From NCBI GenBank assembly GCA_038236705.1, contig JBBRZN010000008.1, positions 8,313 through 72,312 on the forward strand: a DNA stretch of 64,000 nucleotides, given 5' to 3'. The notes under the pieces were generated by a model that did not search any database, was not told where the DNA came from, and worked only from the letters and a program-made list of their open reading frames with translations. Shown piece by piece: positions 39,921-48,196 of the stretch. A program made the translations under genes and the position numbers. Origin of the DNA: AC-32 sp038236705 (GTDB lineage: Bacteria > Actinomycetota > Thermoleophilia > Gaiellales > Gaiellaceae). Every line of letters begins with the position of its first letter. The stretch's first letter is position 1.

Positions 39921-40373
39921 GCTTCACGGGCGAACCCCTGTTTCCCCTGTGCCCCTCCTTGCGAGCGGCGGACGTCACTCGACCGTTTCAGAGCCGCCGC
40001 CGACGAGCGGCGCCTTCAGCCTTTCTTGTCGGACTGAGCCTCTCGCCGAGCAAAGCCCGGCTCCGGCGGCGCTTCGTTGCGAGCCAGTAGCGGAAAACCC
40101 TCCGCTAGGCTCGTTGTGGAGCGGCATGGGCCCGGTGGCCCAGCTCAAGCACGGGGGAACCCCTGGTTCCCCCGTGAGCCCCCTCCTTGGGAGCCGCCGC
40201 TGAGGTCGAGACGTTTCAGGAGCCGTCCGTGCATCGCCCGTTTCCAAGGTGTCTGGGCGCAGTGAGCCTCCCGCCGGGCTAAGCCCGGCTCCGGCGGCGC
40301 TTCGTTGCGAGCCAGTAGCGGAAAACCCTCCGCTAGGCTCGTTGTGGAGCGGCATGGGCCCGGTGGCCCAGCT
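39921..40373. repeat. ~225-bp tandem duplication upstream of and into selC
   Basis: Segments ~39921-40145 and ~40149-40373 align with an offset of 228. The last 93 bp (40053-40145 and 40281-40373) are identical and include the region before selC plus its first 28 bases, through the D arm. The first copy therefore carries a 5' piece of tRNA-Sec (40118-40145) that is not completed. The earlier part is diverged; the shared GAACCCCTG lies inside a hairpin at 40151-40177. An inverted copy of the GAGCCGGGCTTTGCTCGG hairpin core lies at 40047-40063. Nothing else coding is seen in 39899-40345. Confidence 0.8.
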
Positions 40374-40438
40374 GGTCTTCAAAACCGGTGCGGTCGTGTA
40401 ACCCACGGCTCGGTAGGTTCGACTCCTGCGCCGCTCCG
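40346..40438 (+). tRNA. selC: tRNA-Sec (anticodon TCA)
   Basis: 93 nucleotides. The 8-bp acceptor stem GGAGCGGC/GCCGCTCC has discriminator G. The D arm is long (GGGCCCGGTGGCCC). The anticodon stem CTGGT/ACCGG holds loop CTTCAAA, anticodon TCA for UGA. The variable arm is long (GCGGTCGTGTAACCCACGGC) and the T arm is GTAGGTTCGACTCCTGC. CCA is not encoded. It is followed by an 11-bp stem terminator. The 63 bp from the anticodon loop to one base past the 3' end recur at 51833-51895 and mark an integration site. Confidence 0.97.
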
Positions 40439-40439
40439 T
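40377..40439 (+). mobile_element. attL: selC 3' half, direct repeat copy 1
   Basis: 63 bp from CTTCAAAACCGGTGCGG in the anticodon loop to GCCGCTCCGT. It is identical to 51833-51895 in the same orientation. It is the left boundary of the island and part of the intact tRNA gene. Confidence 0.85.
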
Positions 40440-40442
40440 AAG

Positions 40443-40494
40443 CCGAAACCGGCGTGATCGGGCCGGTTTCGGGCGAGTCCCGACGTCGGGACTC
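40443..40494 (+). terminator. Two consecutive stem-loops after selC
   Basis: CCGAAACCGGC (40443-40453) pairs with GCCGGTTTCGG (40462-40472), then GAGTCCCGACGTCGGGACTC (40475-40494) is a perfect 20-bp palindrome. They lie directly downstream of tRNA-Sec and probably end its transcript. No T-run is present. Confidence 0.75.
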
Positions 40495-40527
40495 GTTCCG
40501 CTCAAGGGGGCTCAAGACCGCTGGAAG

Positions 40528-40558
40528 ACTGGCGCGACTGGCGCGCAACTGGCGCGCA
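40528..40558 (+). repeat. Direct repeats ACTGGCGCG(CA) near attL
   Basis: Three consecutive copies: ACTGGCGCG, then ACTGGCGCGCA twice, about 90 bp inside the left end. The same unit occurs near the right end (51771-51793), beside the inverted selC half (47328-47349, minus) and at 41261-41282 (minus). The position fits arm-type recombinase-binding sites; this is inference. Confidence 0.6.
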
Positions 40559-40619
40559 CGGCCCCGCCTCACCGCCCAGCCCTCTTGCGCAGGCGTGAGC
40601 GGGAATCCAGACTGGGTGC

Positions 40620-41143
40620 ATGTTTTTGCGAACGCTGACCGCGATAGCTGCGGCAGTCTTTGCGGTCTTCCTGCTACCGAGCGCAGTCGGAGCGGACGAT
40701 GCGCTGTGGGGGAATCGACTGACGGTGGCCGCAGGGTTTGGCAACCACGGGACGCGAATCCACGTCCTTATCAGGTACTCGGTTTGGCCGCCGAAAAGCT
40801 GCCCGTCAATGAAGCCCTCGTTCTACGATCCTCCCGAGGAGATCAAAGCGTTTTGGTCTTCCCGCTGCGCCCGATACCGAGCGCAGCGGGCGCGCCTGAT
40901 CCTTCGCATCTTTCGCATCTCGCGCCCGCACGGCCTTGCACTGAGGAGAGACAAGCGCGTCCACGGGCCACTCTCCTACGTGCCCAATAACCCGTTTGAC
41001 ACTGGCGGCTCGTGGGCCACGGATGTCTACACCGTGCAGTTTGGACCGGTTGCTATAGCGGCGAGTACACGATTCGGGCGACGCTAGTGGACCCCTACGG
41101 CCGCCCCAACTTCTCCGTCCACCACAGGTTCGTGTGCCGCTGA
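40620..41143 (+). pseudogene. Frameshifted small secreted protein
   Basis: From ATG 40620 a signal peptide (LTAIAAAVFAVFLLPSAVGA) leads a ~150-residue protein without recognised family. Its first frame ends at 41085-41087 after DVYTVQFGPVAIAAS. Shifting frame near 41040 continues as WTGCYSGEYTIRATLVDPYG and ends HHRFVCR at 41143. The second frame is protein-like and adds two cysteines that could pair with those in the first part. I infer a single-base indel, either a real mutation or a sequence error. The gene is 180 bp inside the selC island. Confidence 0.55.
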
Positions 41144-41260
41144 GGACTATGCCCGACACCGACGGCTTCGAGTCGAGCACGTGCTCCACGACCTGCTCGC
41201 CGACCCGAGCACCGGTTCCCGTAACCGGTACAGGGCATAAACCCGCTGCTAATGCGGGGG

Positions 41261-41282
41261 TGCGCGCCAGTCGCGCGCCAGT
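41261..41282 (-). repeat. ACTGGCGCGC repeat pair (orphan)
   Basis: On the minus strand two copies of ACTGGCGCGC(A) lie head to tail, the same unit as at the island ends. No tRNA fragment is next to it on either side. Confidence 0.5.
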
Positions 41283-41422
41283 CGTCAGGCGGCGGCGGAA
41301 ATCGCGTCGCCAGACGCGGGGTCAGGCAGCGCCGATTGCACGAACCTCACGAATGTAGGGCTCATGCTGCTCTTCCGGCATTCGTGCAATCGAGAGCTCG
41401 ACAAGCTGAAGAACGAGGGCGC

Positions 41423-41773
41423 TTACTTCCTGCATCGTGAACGTGTCGAGACCGGGCGGCGACGGAGTGCAAGGTCGAGCACGCGGGAGGCAGCGGCCAT
41501 TCGCACAGACTCACTGCCCGCATCCTGCGCGAGGTGGAGAATTGATCGTGCCGCCGCGAGCGAGCCGTCGACGAGCAGGCCGCGAACCCGATCGATCATC
41601 TGCTCACGCTCCTCGAGGACACGGGACAGGAAGGCAGGCTCGGCCATTCTCCGTGCGACGGTTGCCCTGGAGACGCGGCCTACTCGAGCGGCCTCGGAGT
41701 AGCTGGCGCCTCCGACAAGCGCGCTGATGATGACCTCGTCCCGGTGACGCTTTCCGTTCGCATTCGTTCTCAT
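41423..41773 (-). CDS. Small helix-turn-helix protein of mobile-element type
   Basis: 116 residues, ATG start. Residues ~15-45 have the pattern IISALVGGASYSEAARVGRV followed by SRATVARRMAEPAF, a resolvase/terminase-small-subunit-like HTH. Helical segments follow: RVLEEREQMIDRVRGLL and ESVRMAAASRVLDLAL. Proteins of this form are common in phages and integrative elements, where they bind DNA as small terminase subunits or regulators. No large terminase is adjacent. It is one of the few intact frames in the left part of the island. Confidence 0.6.
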   Translation of the reverse strand: MRTNANGKRHRDEVIISALVGGASYSEAARVGRVSRATVARRMAEPAFLSRVLEEREQMIDRVRGLLVDGSLAAARSILHLAQDAGSESVRMAAASRVLDLALRRRPVSTRSRCRK

Positions 41774-42413
41774 CCGTCGTCACACGAAGTATCGCCTAGG
41801 CAAACGCGGACTACTTCGGGTATGCCGCGTTGGAGTCGCTGCTTTCAGGCGGAACCGCGAGGCATCCCGCGGAAGCTCGATGCTTGCAGAACGCTCGCAG
41901 TCTCTGGCCCCTACAGCGCTCGACTTCACCCTCCAGACCATCGCCATCAACGACGTGCCTCGCTCCGCACTCGGGTTTGACTCGCAGTGGCCCTGGCTCA
42001 CCTGCGTCGCTTCGCCCATCGACGAAGAGCTTCCGGGTCGTATGGCGCGCCATTGCCCGTTCTGGCCCGCGACCTCCGACCTGTCACGCCGGAAGTCGCC
42101 GGTTCGAGTCCCGTCGCTCCCGTAAAACTCCCTGCAAATCAGCATACTGTGTTGTCGGTTCAGACGCCAGATCTGGGCCGAGTACACAGACTTTCTCGCG
42201 CAGCCGCCCGCAAGCAGGCCAAACCGGGTGCGGAGTGCTCGACTTCAAGCCGATTCAGGCCGAGTTCTGGCCGGCCACTAAGGTGGCGTCCGACGACGCG
42301 AAACGACCGGAGGTCACGCCGGCGCCGGCAGGTTCGCCGCCGAGGGAGGAAGTGTTCCCGGACGACGCGCTCTCGGGGAGACGAGCGACGCTGCACAGAG
42401 GGTCCGGACGCTG
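41774..42413. other. Gene-poor island segment
   Basis: About 640 bp without a convincing gene. Open frames here have no recognised motif and several are antisense to tRNA-like sequence. The only recognisable feature is the tRNA-Asp 3' half at 42080-42122. Confidence 0.6.
42080..42122 (+). pseudogene. tRNA-Asp 3' half, copy 1
   Basis: CCTGTCACGCCGGAAGTCGC is the anticodon loop (GTC) and 3' anticodon stem of tRNA-Asp. It continues through the T arm CGGTTCGAGTCCCG to GTCGCTCCCG. The 5' half is absent. 40 of 43 bases match 45432-45474 in the same orientation. It is likely an attachment-site remnant. Confidence 0.75.
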
Positions 42414-45026
42414 ATGGAAGTAGACGTGTTGCCGGGAGGGTCGCATGATCACGTGCACATGCGGCGCGACCTTCCCTCCGGGACCGTCACCTTCCTCTTC
42501 ACAGACGTCGAGGGCTCGACCAAGCTCCTCCACGAGCTCGGCGCCGGGGCCTACGCGGAGAAGCTCGCCGAACACCGGAGGGTCGTGCGGGAAGCGTGTA
42601 CCGCTCGAGGCGGTGTCGAAGTCGATACCCAGGGCGACGCCTTCTTTGTCGCTTTCTCGACGGCACCCGACGCACTCGAGGCCGCACAGGCGATTACGGA
42701 GGAACTCGCGTCGGGACAGATCACCCTCCGGATCGGCCTGCACACGGGAACGCCGCTCCGCACCGAGGAGGGCTACGTCGGCGAGGATGTCCATTTCGCG
42801 GCCCGTGTCGCCGCCTCTGGCCACGGTGGCCAGGTCGTCCTCTCGCAGCGGACTCGCGTCCTGCTCGACGAGGGCTACGCGATCGTCGAGCTCGGCGAGC
42901 ACCGCCTCAAGGACATCCCCGAGCCAGTCGCGATCTACCAGCTCGGCGACGGCCGGTTTCCGCCGCTCAAGACGATCTCGAACACGAACCTCCCCCGGCC
43001 GGCGAGCTCCTTCGTCGGGAGGGAGCGCGAGCTTTCCGAGCTGCTTGCCCGCATCGAGGGTGGAGCGAGGCTCCTCACCCTCACCGGCCCCGGCGGCTCC
43101 GGGAAGACGCGGCTCGCCCTCGAGGCGGCCGCGACGCTCGTTTCGGAGTACAAGGCGGGCGTCTTCTGGGTCGGGCTTGCCTCGCTCCGCGACCCCGTGC
43201 TCGTGACCGACACGATCGCCCGGACGCTCGGCGCCAAGGACAGCCTCGCCGAGCACATCGGCGAACGGGAGCTGCTCCTCCTGCTCGACAACCTCGAGCA
43301 GGTGATCGAGGCGGCGCCCGAGCTCTCGAGTGTCCTGCAGCGCTGCCCCAACCTGACCCTGCTCGTGACGAGCAGGGAGCTCCTGCGTGTGCAGGGCGAG
43401 GTGGAGTATCCGGTGCCGCCGCTCGCCGAAGTCGAGGCCGTCTCGCTCTTCTCCGAACGCGCCCAGACAACGGCGAGCGACTACATCGCCGAACTCTGTC
43501 GGCGCCTGGACAACCTGCCGCTTGCGGTCGAGCTCGCCGCCGCCCGCGCGAAGGCGCTCTCCCCCGCGCAGCTCCTCGAGCGCCTCTCCCAACGCCTCGA
43601 CCTCTTGAAGGGCGGCCGCGACGCGGACCCCCGCCAGCAAACTCTGCGGGCGACGATCGAATGGAGCCACGACCTACTCACAGAAGAAGAACAGCAGCTC
43701 TTCCGCCGCCTCTCCGTCTTCGCAGGCGGCTGCGCGCTCGAGGCAGCCGCAGAGGTCTGCGACGCAGACGTTGACCCCCTGCAGTCGCTCGTCGAAAAGA
43801 GTCTCCTTCGCTTTTCGAACGGTCGGTACTGGATGCTCGAGACGATTCGGGAGTACGCGAGCGAGCGGCTCCAGGAATCGGAAGAGGCTCATGCGGTGCG
43901 GCGACGCTTCTTCGACTCGCTCCTGGCGCTCGCCCGAGAGATTGAGTTCGGATCCAGGCAACGCGAGTGGCTGGAACGTGTTCAGGCTGAGCACGAGAAC
44001 GTACGCGCCGCACTGCACGTCGCACCATCTCCGGAGATTGGTCTCCTTCTCGCGGCCGACCTCGTTGAATTCTGGATCTGCAAGGGCCATGTCCGAGAAG
44101 GGCGCTTGCGTATCGAGGAACTCCTGGAGGTCGCCACTGGAGCGCCCGAAGAGATCCGAGCGAAGGGCACTCTCGTGGCCGGCGAGCTGGCTGTCATTCA
44201 GGACGATTACGCTGACGCTGCAGCGCTACTCAACGCAGCAGAGAGGCTGTTCGCCCGGGCGGACGACGCCGCGGGCCGCGCACGCCTCTTCCTTGTCCGA
44301 GGCTGGATGGCGTTTCTCACTGGAGACCTCGAGGCCGCTGTCGCCTTCCTCGAGCAGGGATTGCAGAGGATCGACGCCGCGCGCGGTCGCCATCTCCTCC
44401 CCCGCGCACTCCGCATGCTCGCGGTGGTCGAACGCCGTCGCGCCAACGACGAAAGGGCCACGGTGCTCGAGGAGCGGAGCCTCGCTGCGTTTCGAGAGCT
44501 GGGTGAGGAGTTCGGCGTAAGCATGATCCTCTCGGACATGGCCTGGACCGCGCTGTGTCGCGGCGACTACGAGCGCGCGAGGCGCCTGGCCAATGAGAGT
44601 CTCGCTCCCTTCGGCGGGTCGATCGGGGCGTCGGCCGATCCGGCGACGGAGCACACGCTCGCTCTGGCGCTCTTCGGCGTCGGGGAGCGAACGGACGCGC
44701 TCGAGCTCGCGCAGCGGGCGCTCCGAGCCGCGTTGGATCGGCACGACGTCGTCTGTGGTTCGGCGCTCCTGGATCTTCTCGCGGCAGTAGCGGCAGAATC
44801 AAATGCCGACGTTCGGGCTGCGAGACTCACAGGCGCGGCGAATGGCCTGCTCGAACGAGTTGGCGCCTCGGCGAAGGAACTCGAAGCAGCCCGAGCGGTC
44901 TACGCCCCTATCCTTGACCGCGCAAGCGAACGGGCGGGAAGCACGCTGTGGCAGGCCGAGCTCGCCTTCGGCGCTGCGCTTGGGTTCAGGGAGTCCGTGG
45001 AATATGCGCTCCACGGAGATGCCTAG
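42414..45026 (+). CDS. Class III cyclase-domain/NB-ARC ATPase/TPR regulatory protein
   Basis: 870 residues (855 if the ATG at 42459, MRRDLPSG, is used). Cyclase homology domain ~20-180: TVTFLFTDVEGSTKLLHELG with the first metal Asp, and EVDTQGDAFFVAF with the second; RIGLHTGTPLRTEEGYVGED and QVVLSQRTRVLL are typical. NB-ARC/AAA ATPase ~205-460: Walker A TGPGGSGKTRLAL, Walker B LLLLLDNLEQV, LVTSRELL and LPLAVELAAARAKAL. The rest is helical TPR-like repeats (~540-860). Such signal-transduction ATPases usually end in a LuxR HTH; none is present here. Both cyclase Asp residues are kept, so cyclic nucleotide synthesis is possible. It is flanked by direct tRNA-Asp half repeats, so it may be cargo of its own element. 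Confidence 0.88.
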   Translation: MEVDVLPGGSHDHVHMRRDLPSGTVTFLFTDVEGSTKLLHELGAGAYAEKLAEHRRVVREACTARGGVEVDTQGDAFFVAFSTAPDALEAAQAITEELASGQITLRIGLHTGTPLRTEEGYVGEDVHFAARVAASGHGGQVVLSQRTRVLLDEGYAIVELGEHRLKDIPEPVAIYQLGDGRFPPLKTISNTNLPRPASSFVGRERELSELLARIEGGARLLTLTGPGGSGKTRLALEAAATLVSEYKAGVFWVGLASLRDPVLVTDTIARTLGAKDSLAEHIGERELLLLLDNLEQVIEAAPELSSVLQRCPNLTLLVTSRELLRVQGEVEYPVPPLAEVEAVSLFSERAQTTASDYIAELCRRLDNLPLAVELAAARAKALSPAQLLERLSQRLDLLKGGRDADPRQQTLRATIEWSHDLLTEEEQQLFRRLSVFAGGCALEAAAEVCDADVDPLQSLVEKSLLRFSNGRYWMLETIREYASERLQESEEAHAVRRRFFDSLLALAREIEFGSRQREWLERVQAEHENVRAALHVAPSPEIGLLLAADLVEFWICKGHVREGRLRIEELLEVATGAPEEIRAKGTLVAGELAVIQDDYADAAALLNAAERLFARADDAAGRARLFLVRGWMAFLTGDLEAAVAFLEQGLQRIDAARGRHLLPRALRMLAVVERRRANDERATVLEERSLAAFRELGEEFGVSMILSDMAWTALCRGDYERARRLANESLAPFGGSIGASADPATEHTLALALFGVGERTDALELAQRALRAALDRHDVVCGSALLDLLAAVAAESNADVRAARLTGAANGLLERVGASAKELEAARAVYAPILDRASERAGSTLWQAELAFGAALGFRESVEYALHGDA

Positions 45027-45665
45027 CTGCCGTTCGTTCCCGGCACCTTCCTCCTCACCGCCACGGCGCTGGCAGAGCACTTCGAACCGGCCGGTATCGT
45101 CCTGGCTCGCGAGGCCCGCATCGCTCTGTTGGCCGAGATACCAGGCCGTCTACACGCGTACTCCACAGGGCTCTACCGGCGGCAGCGGGCCGTAGCCGGT
45201 CACAGCCTGTCGCTGGTCGGGGAGGACAGTGCGGTGGATCTCCTCGCTTCTGGGTACCTCGCGGTCGGCGTTGTCTTGGCAGACGACGAATCGATGGGGC
45301 CAGGATGGGGTGGGCCCGTCGTGCAAGGGTGTGCCAAGCCGTAGAAGCGAGCGCTCGACGCTTCGCCAAACTCTCTGTTATTCGGGCTCTTCCGGGTAGT
45401 CCGGTGAAGAATCGTGGCGGCGCCTGCGCGGCCTGTCACGCCGGAGGTCGCGGGCTCGAGTCCCGTCGCTCCCGTTCGCCGCCCGAAGTCCGCCCACTTC
45501 GTGGGCATGACGACTTCGGCCGGCTTCATCTTTGGATTCCGTCCATCGAGCCGCGTCCGCCTGTCGGCCGCGGCGGCGACCGAGCGAGGATTCACAAACG
45601 CGGCGCAAAGGCCCATTGACAGTGCGCGGGGTCCGACACCCTTACTCTTGTCCCGCGCCTCCGGT
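45027..45665. other. Gene-poor island segment with tRNA-Asp half
   Basis: About 640 bp with no convincing gene. It includes the tRNA-Asp fragment at 45432-45474 and a small stem GCCCAC-TTC-GTGGGC at 45492-45506. Confidence 0.55.
45432..45474 (+). pseudogene. tRNA-Asp 3' half, copy 2
   Basis: CCTGTCACGCCGGAGGTCGC plus T arm and acceptor 3' strand GTCGCTCCCG. It matches copy 1 (42080-42122) except for three bases. The 5' side of the anticodon stem does not pair properly, so the junction lies in the anticodon stem. Confidence 0.75.
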
Positions 45666-46622
45666 TTATGGAGAGATCGTCGCCAAGTAGGTGTTGTCCT
45701 TGTCCGTCGCCGTCGTCCCGGAGAAGAACGACGTGAACGTTGTGCCGATCGAGTCCAGGCCCTCGTAGTCGCCCAGGAAGTGGCCTCTGGAGATCGGGGC
45801 GTTCTCGATGTCGAACGGTCCGCCCACGTGGCTCTCCGCCCAATTCGCCGGGTCGGTGCAGTCAGAGGTCGGATGGCAGTGAATGAACCACTGGTCTGTC
45901 GGGAGCCCGGGGTCGGGAGTGTTGTTGCGGAAGTCGTAGTAGGTGACTCCCACCGTGCCGTCGCTCGCCACGTGAACAGACGGCGTGAAAGCCTGGACGT
46001 CCCCGGGCGACCGATCGATCCGTGACAGCGGCGACCAGGTGAGGCCGCCGTCGGTGGACTCCGTGAAGACGATCGTGCTGTGCGGCTTCGACTTGGTCTT
46101 CCCGCTGCCGAAGCTGTCTCCCCACACGGCATAGAGGTTGCCGTAGCCCGGGCTCGTCGGGTTGAGGTCGACCGCGATGTCTGGCAAACCGCCACCGGCT
46201 CGCACAGACCTACCGGTTTCAGGGTCGAACGCCCGCACGGCCCGCTCGGGGGCTACTTCGATTGGCTCCGACCAGGTCTCCCCATGGTCGGCCGACCGCT
46301 GGACCTGGATATCGAATCCCGGGGAGTTCTTGCCCGAGCCCTGGGCGAAGTCGAAGATATCGACGAGAGTCCCATCTGGGAGCACAGCGATCTGATTCCC
46401 GATCGTGCCTGTGAGGCTGGTCCGTTGCTGGATGGTCCGCGGCGGATCCCAGGTCTGGCCGCCGTCGGTGGTGCGAGAGAACAGCGTGTCGCCGCGGAAG
46501 GCAAACGAGTGTTCGGCGTTGACGCTCTTCGCCTCACCCGGCTTCCGAATCCGATCCCATACCGCGTGAGCCGCCTGCCAGCCGCGTGCCGAGGCGCGGA
46601 GACGGAACGGCCGTTCCAGCAC
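45666..46622 (-). pseudogene. BNR/Asp-box (sialidase-like) protein, 5'-truncated
   Basis: Up to 318 codons. Three Asp-box repeats are visible: SRTTDGGQTWDPP, RSADHGETWSEP and TESTDGGLTWSPL, with further beta-propeller segments (LPDIAVDLNPTSPGYGNLYA, VGVTYYDFRNN, FLGDYEGLDS). These are the repeats of sialidase-like six-bladed propellers. The 5' end has no signal peptide: the frame begins abruptly at 46622 where a truncated hydrolase begins in the other direction. The N-terminal blades and start are therefore missing. The 3' end, ending TYLATISP, looks natural. Probably a remnant of a secreted protein; the substrate is unknown. Confidence 0.75.
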
Positions 46623-47122
46623 TGCCCCAGGCCGGCGTCGGGTTCCCCACCATCCCCGGCGTCACCTACAACGGGCGCACGACCACCGGCGACCTGTTCG
46701 ACTTTGGGTCAATGTTCGTGCAAGGCATCCTGACGACCCTGCCCCCGCTGCTCCTGGGCTCGCCGTATCCGGTCTTCGTGCCGACGACGGATGCCGACGG
46801 GAACGATGTCGCCGGCATCCGTCTACCGGAGATCGCCGTGCCGGTGGCGACCTATTCCGGCTGGAACGTGCGCGCGGCCGCGTTCGCCGGTGACGACCTG
46901 TGTGACGCGTTCGGCCAAAAGATCGACTTCGCCCAGACGACGGCCGAGCGGCTGGCCTCCGGCGACCCGCGGCTCTCGATCGAGGAGCGGTACCGCAACC
47001 ACGGGAAGTACGTCAGCGAGGTCGCGCACGCGGCGAACAGCTTGTATAAGGACCGCCTGCTGCTCGACGAGGATGTCGAGCGTTACGTCGATGCGGCGGC
47101 CGAAAGCAGCATCGGCAAGTAG
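46620..47122 (+). pseudogene. C-terminal remnant of alpha/beta-hydrolase-domain protein (Abhydrolase_10 type)
   Basis: About 167 codons. VGFPTIPGVTYNGRTTTGDL, PYPVFVPTTDADGNDVAGIR, LPEIAVPVATYSGWNVRAAA and RLASGDPRLSIEERYRNHGK are the C-terminal third of this family, which in full is ~500-700 residues. The N-terminal part with the nucleophile is absent. The fragment starts at the same point where the BNR fragment on the other strand ends, so one rearrangement cut both. It is followed by a strong stem-loop. Confidence 0.75.
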
Positions 47123-47133
47123 TTCGAACGATC

Positions 47134-47177
47134 AAGCCGCCACGCGCGTCGCGCATTCTCGGCGCTCGTGGCGGCTT
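47134..47177 (+). terminator. Stem-loop after the hydrolase remnant
   Basis: AAGCCGCCACG (47134-47144) pairs with CGTGGCGGCTT (47167-47177), 12 bases after the stop of the hydrolase fragment. The loop is itself GC-rich and can pair. Confidence 0.65.
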
Positions 47178-47327
47178 TGACCAAGGCGTCCTCGAAGCAG
47201 CCGCGACGGCCGCACCTCTTCGTCGGGCTGTCCGTGCATGTTTGCGTCCAGGGCAACGGCTACTGGGCGGGCAGGGCCGATACCTTCGGTTCCACCGCCG
47301 CGTGCGCGGTCACCCGCGGCCGCAAAG

Positions 47328-47349
47328 CGCGCGCCAGTCGCGCGCCAGT
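47328..47349 (-). repeat. ACTGGCGCGC repeats beside the inverted selC half
   Basis: Two copies of ACTGGCGCGC on the minus strand, ~110 bp past the 3' end of the inverted selC half. This matches the distance and orientation seen at attL (about 90 bp). Confidence 0.55.
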
Positions 47350-47457
47350 GCGTCGGCGTGTCAGGGGGTCCCCAGCCGCGTCAGTGCGCCGCGCGCGAGC
47401 GCGAATCGGTGTCGGCGAGCCAACCCGTTTGCCTCGGTTACGCGGTTTCTGGCTCTA

Positions 47458-47519
47458 CGGAGCGGCGCTGGAGTCGAACCTACCGAGCCGTGGGTTGCAC
47501 GACCGCACCGGTTTTGAAG
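47458..47519 (-). pseudogene. Inverted selC 3' half
   Basis: The minus strand reads CTTCAAAACCGGTGCGGTCG and continues to GCCGCTCCG: the selC 3' half from the anticodon loop, with two differences from the intact gene (GTGCAACCC for GTGTAACCC, CTCCAGC for CTCCTGC). The 5' half is absent. It is in opposite orientation to attL/attR and marks a further integration or an inversion. Confidence 0.8.
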
Positions 47520-47544
47520 GTCTGACGAGCGAAGCGCGGTTAGC

Positions 47545-47575
47545 TACAGGAGCGGCTTTTCGGGCCGCTCCTGTA
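47545..47575. other. 12-bp stem-loop next to the inverted selC half
   Basis: TACAGGAGCGGC, loop TTTTCGG, GCCGCTCCTGTA. The stem contains GGAGCGGC/GCCGCTCC, the same 8 bp as the tRNA-Sec acceptor stem. It may be a terminator or a remnant of tRNA-Sec ends brought together. Confidence 0.55.
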
Positions 47576-47582
47576 CGTCCAA

Positions 47583-47612
47583 GTGCGCTCAGGTGCGCTC
47601 AGGTGCGCTCAG
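47583..47612 (+). repeat. Tandem repeat GTGCGCTCAG x 3
   Basis: Three exact head-to-tail copies of the 10-mer GTGCGCTCAG just after the stem-loop at 47545-47575. Function unknown. Confidence 0.7.
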
Positions 47613-47676
47613 GTCGGTACCAAATCCAGTACCAGTCAGGCAGGGAGCGGTTTCGTGCCTCCATGGTCTCCTCCGA

Positions 47677-48183
47677 TCAGCCCTGAACGACCTGGTAGCA
47701 GATCAGCCGAATTCGCTCCGGGGTCAGCGCCGGTGGCTGCGACTCGTCTCCCTCTGGTGGCCGCAAGCCCTCATCGGCGACCACTTCCAGGACTCCCAGC
47801 GCGGCGCCGAGCTGCGTCGTATCGCCCGCTCTCAGCTCCTTTCGGAAGGACGAACGCCTCCGCATGACAAGTGGGCTCCGCGGAACCGAGAGCGACTGCG
47901 CCGCCTCCGGCCGGAACCTACTTGGCAAGTAGCAGGCGAACGCATTCAGCCACTGGTTGACCTCCTCCGGGCTCGCTGTCGCCAGCCATATGGGCGGAGC
48001 CCCCTCCCCAACAGGCGGCTCACCATCGACGTCCCAGTCCCAGCGCACGGAACGCCCGTCGTAGCCAGGCCCTCCCGGCGGCCATTCATCCCGTGCTTGC
48101 TCGATGGCCTCGAGCGCGTTCTCGGCCTCGATGAAGTCGGTTGTTGTGCCGCACGCTGAGCCGTGCCGCCTGACTATTGCCAA
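47677..48183 (-). CDS. Hypothetical protein
   Basis: 168 residues, ATG start. Composition and codon use are protein-like: FIEAENALEAIEQARDEWPP, RWDWDVDGEPPVGEGAPPIW, ASPEEVNQWLNAFACYLPSR, ending PPALTPERIRLICYQVVQG. I recognise no domain. The N-terminus is divergent to, and partly overlaps, the leader of the repeat-rich secreted protein. As an intact frame in a decayed region it may be recent cargo. Function cannot be given. Confidence 0.5.
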   Translation of the reverse strand: MAIVRRHGSACGTTTDFIEAENALEAIEQARDEWPPGGPGYDGRSVRWDWDVDGEPPVGEGAPPIWLATASPEEVNQWLNAFACYLPSRFRPEAAQSLSVPRSPLVMRRRSSFRKELRAGDTTQLGAALGVLEVVADEGLRPPEGDESQPPALTPERIRLICYQVVQG

Positions 48184-48196
48184 CGACGTGACCAGG

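Larger units (their letters stand above)
47123..47676. other. Gene-poor island segment with attachment-site remnants
   Basis: No convincing gene. It contains a stem-loop after the hydrolase remnant, the ACTGGCGCGC pair (47328-47349), the inverted selC half (47458-47519), a 12-bp stem-loop and a 3 x 10-bp tandem repeat. Confidence 0.6.

Noticed and set aside
36797..40438. A selenoprotein gene next to the Sec machinery
   Set aside because: No in-frame TGA with conserved sequence on both sides and a hairpin was found in the neighbouring genes.
42445..43206. Alternative frame starting MITCTCGATF after a good ribosome site in front of the cyclase gene
   Set aside because: It resembles a zinc-ribbon start by chance but the rest is Ser/Arg-rich shadow sequence; the cyclase frame is clearly the coding one.
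45378..45608. Frames with GATGLEPATSGVTGR-like and DGTRTGDFRRDR-like sequence at 42.1 and 45.4 kb
   Set aside because: They read across tRNA-Asp fragments and are not proteins.
47460..47620. Open frames with AAQESNLPSRGLHDRTGFE-like translation, also near 40.4 and 51.9 kb
   Set aside because: They are antisense or sense translations of tRNA-Sec sequence, a known annotation artefact.
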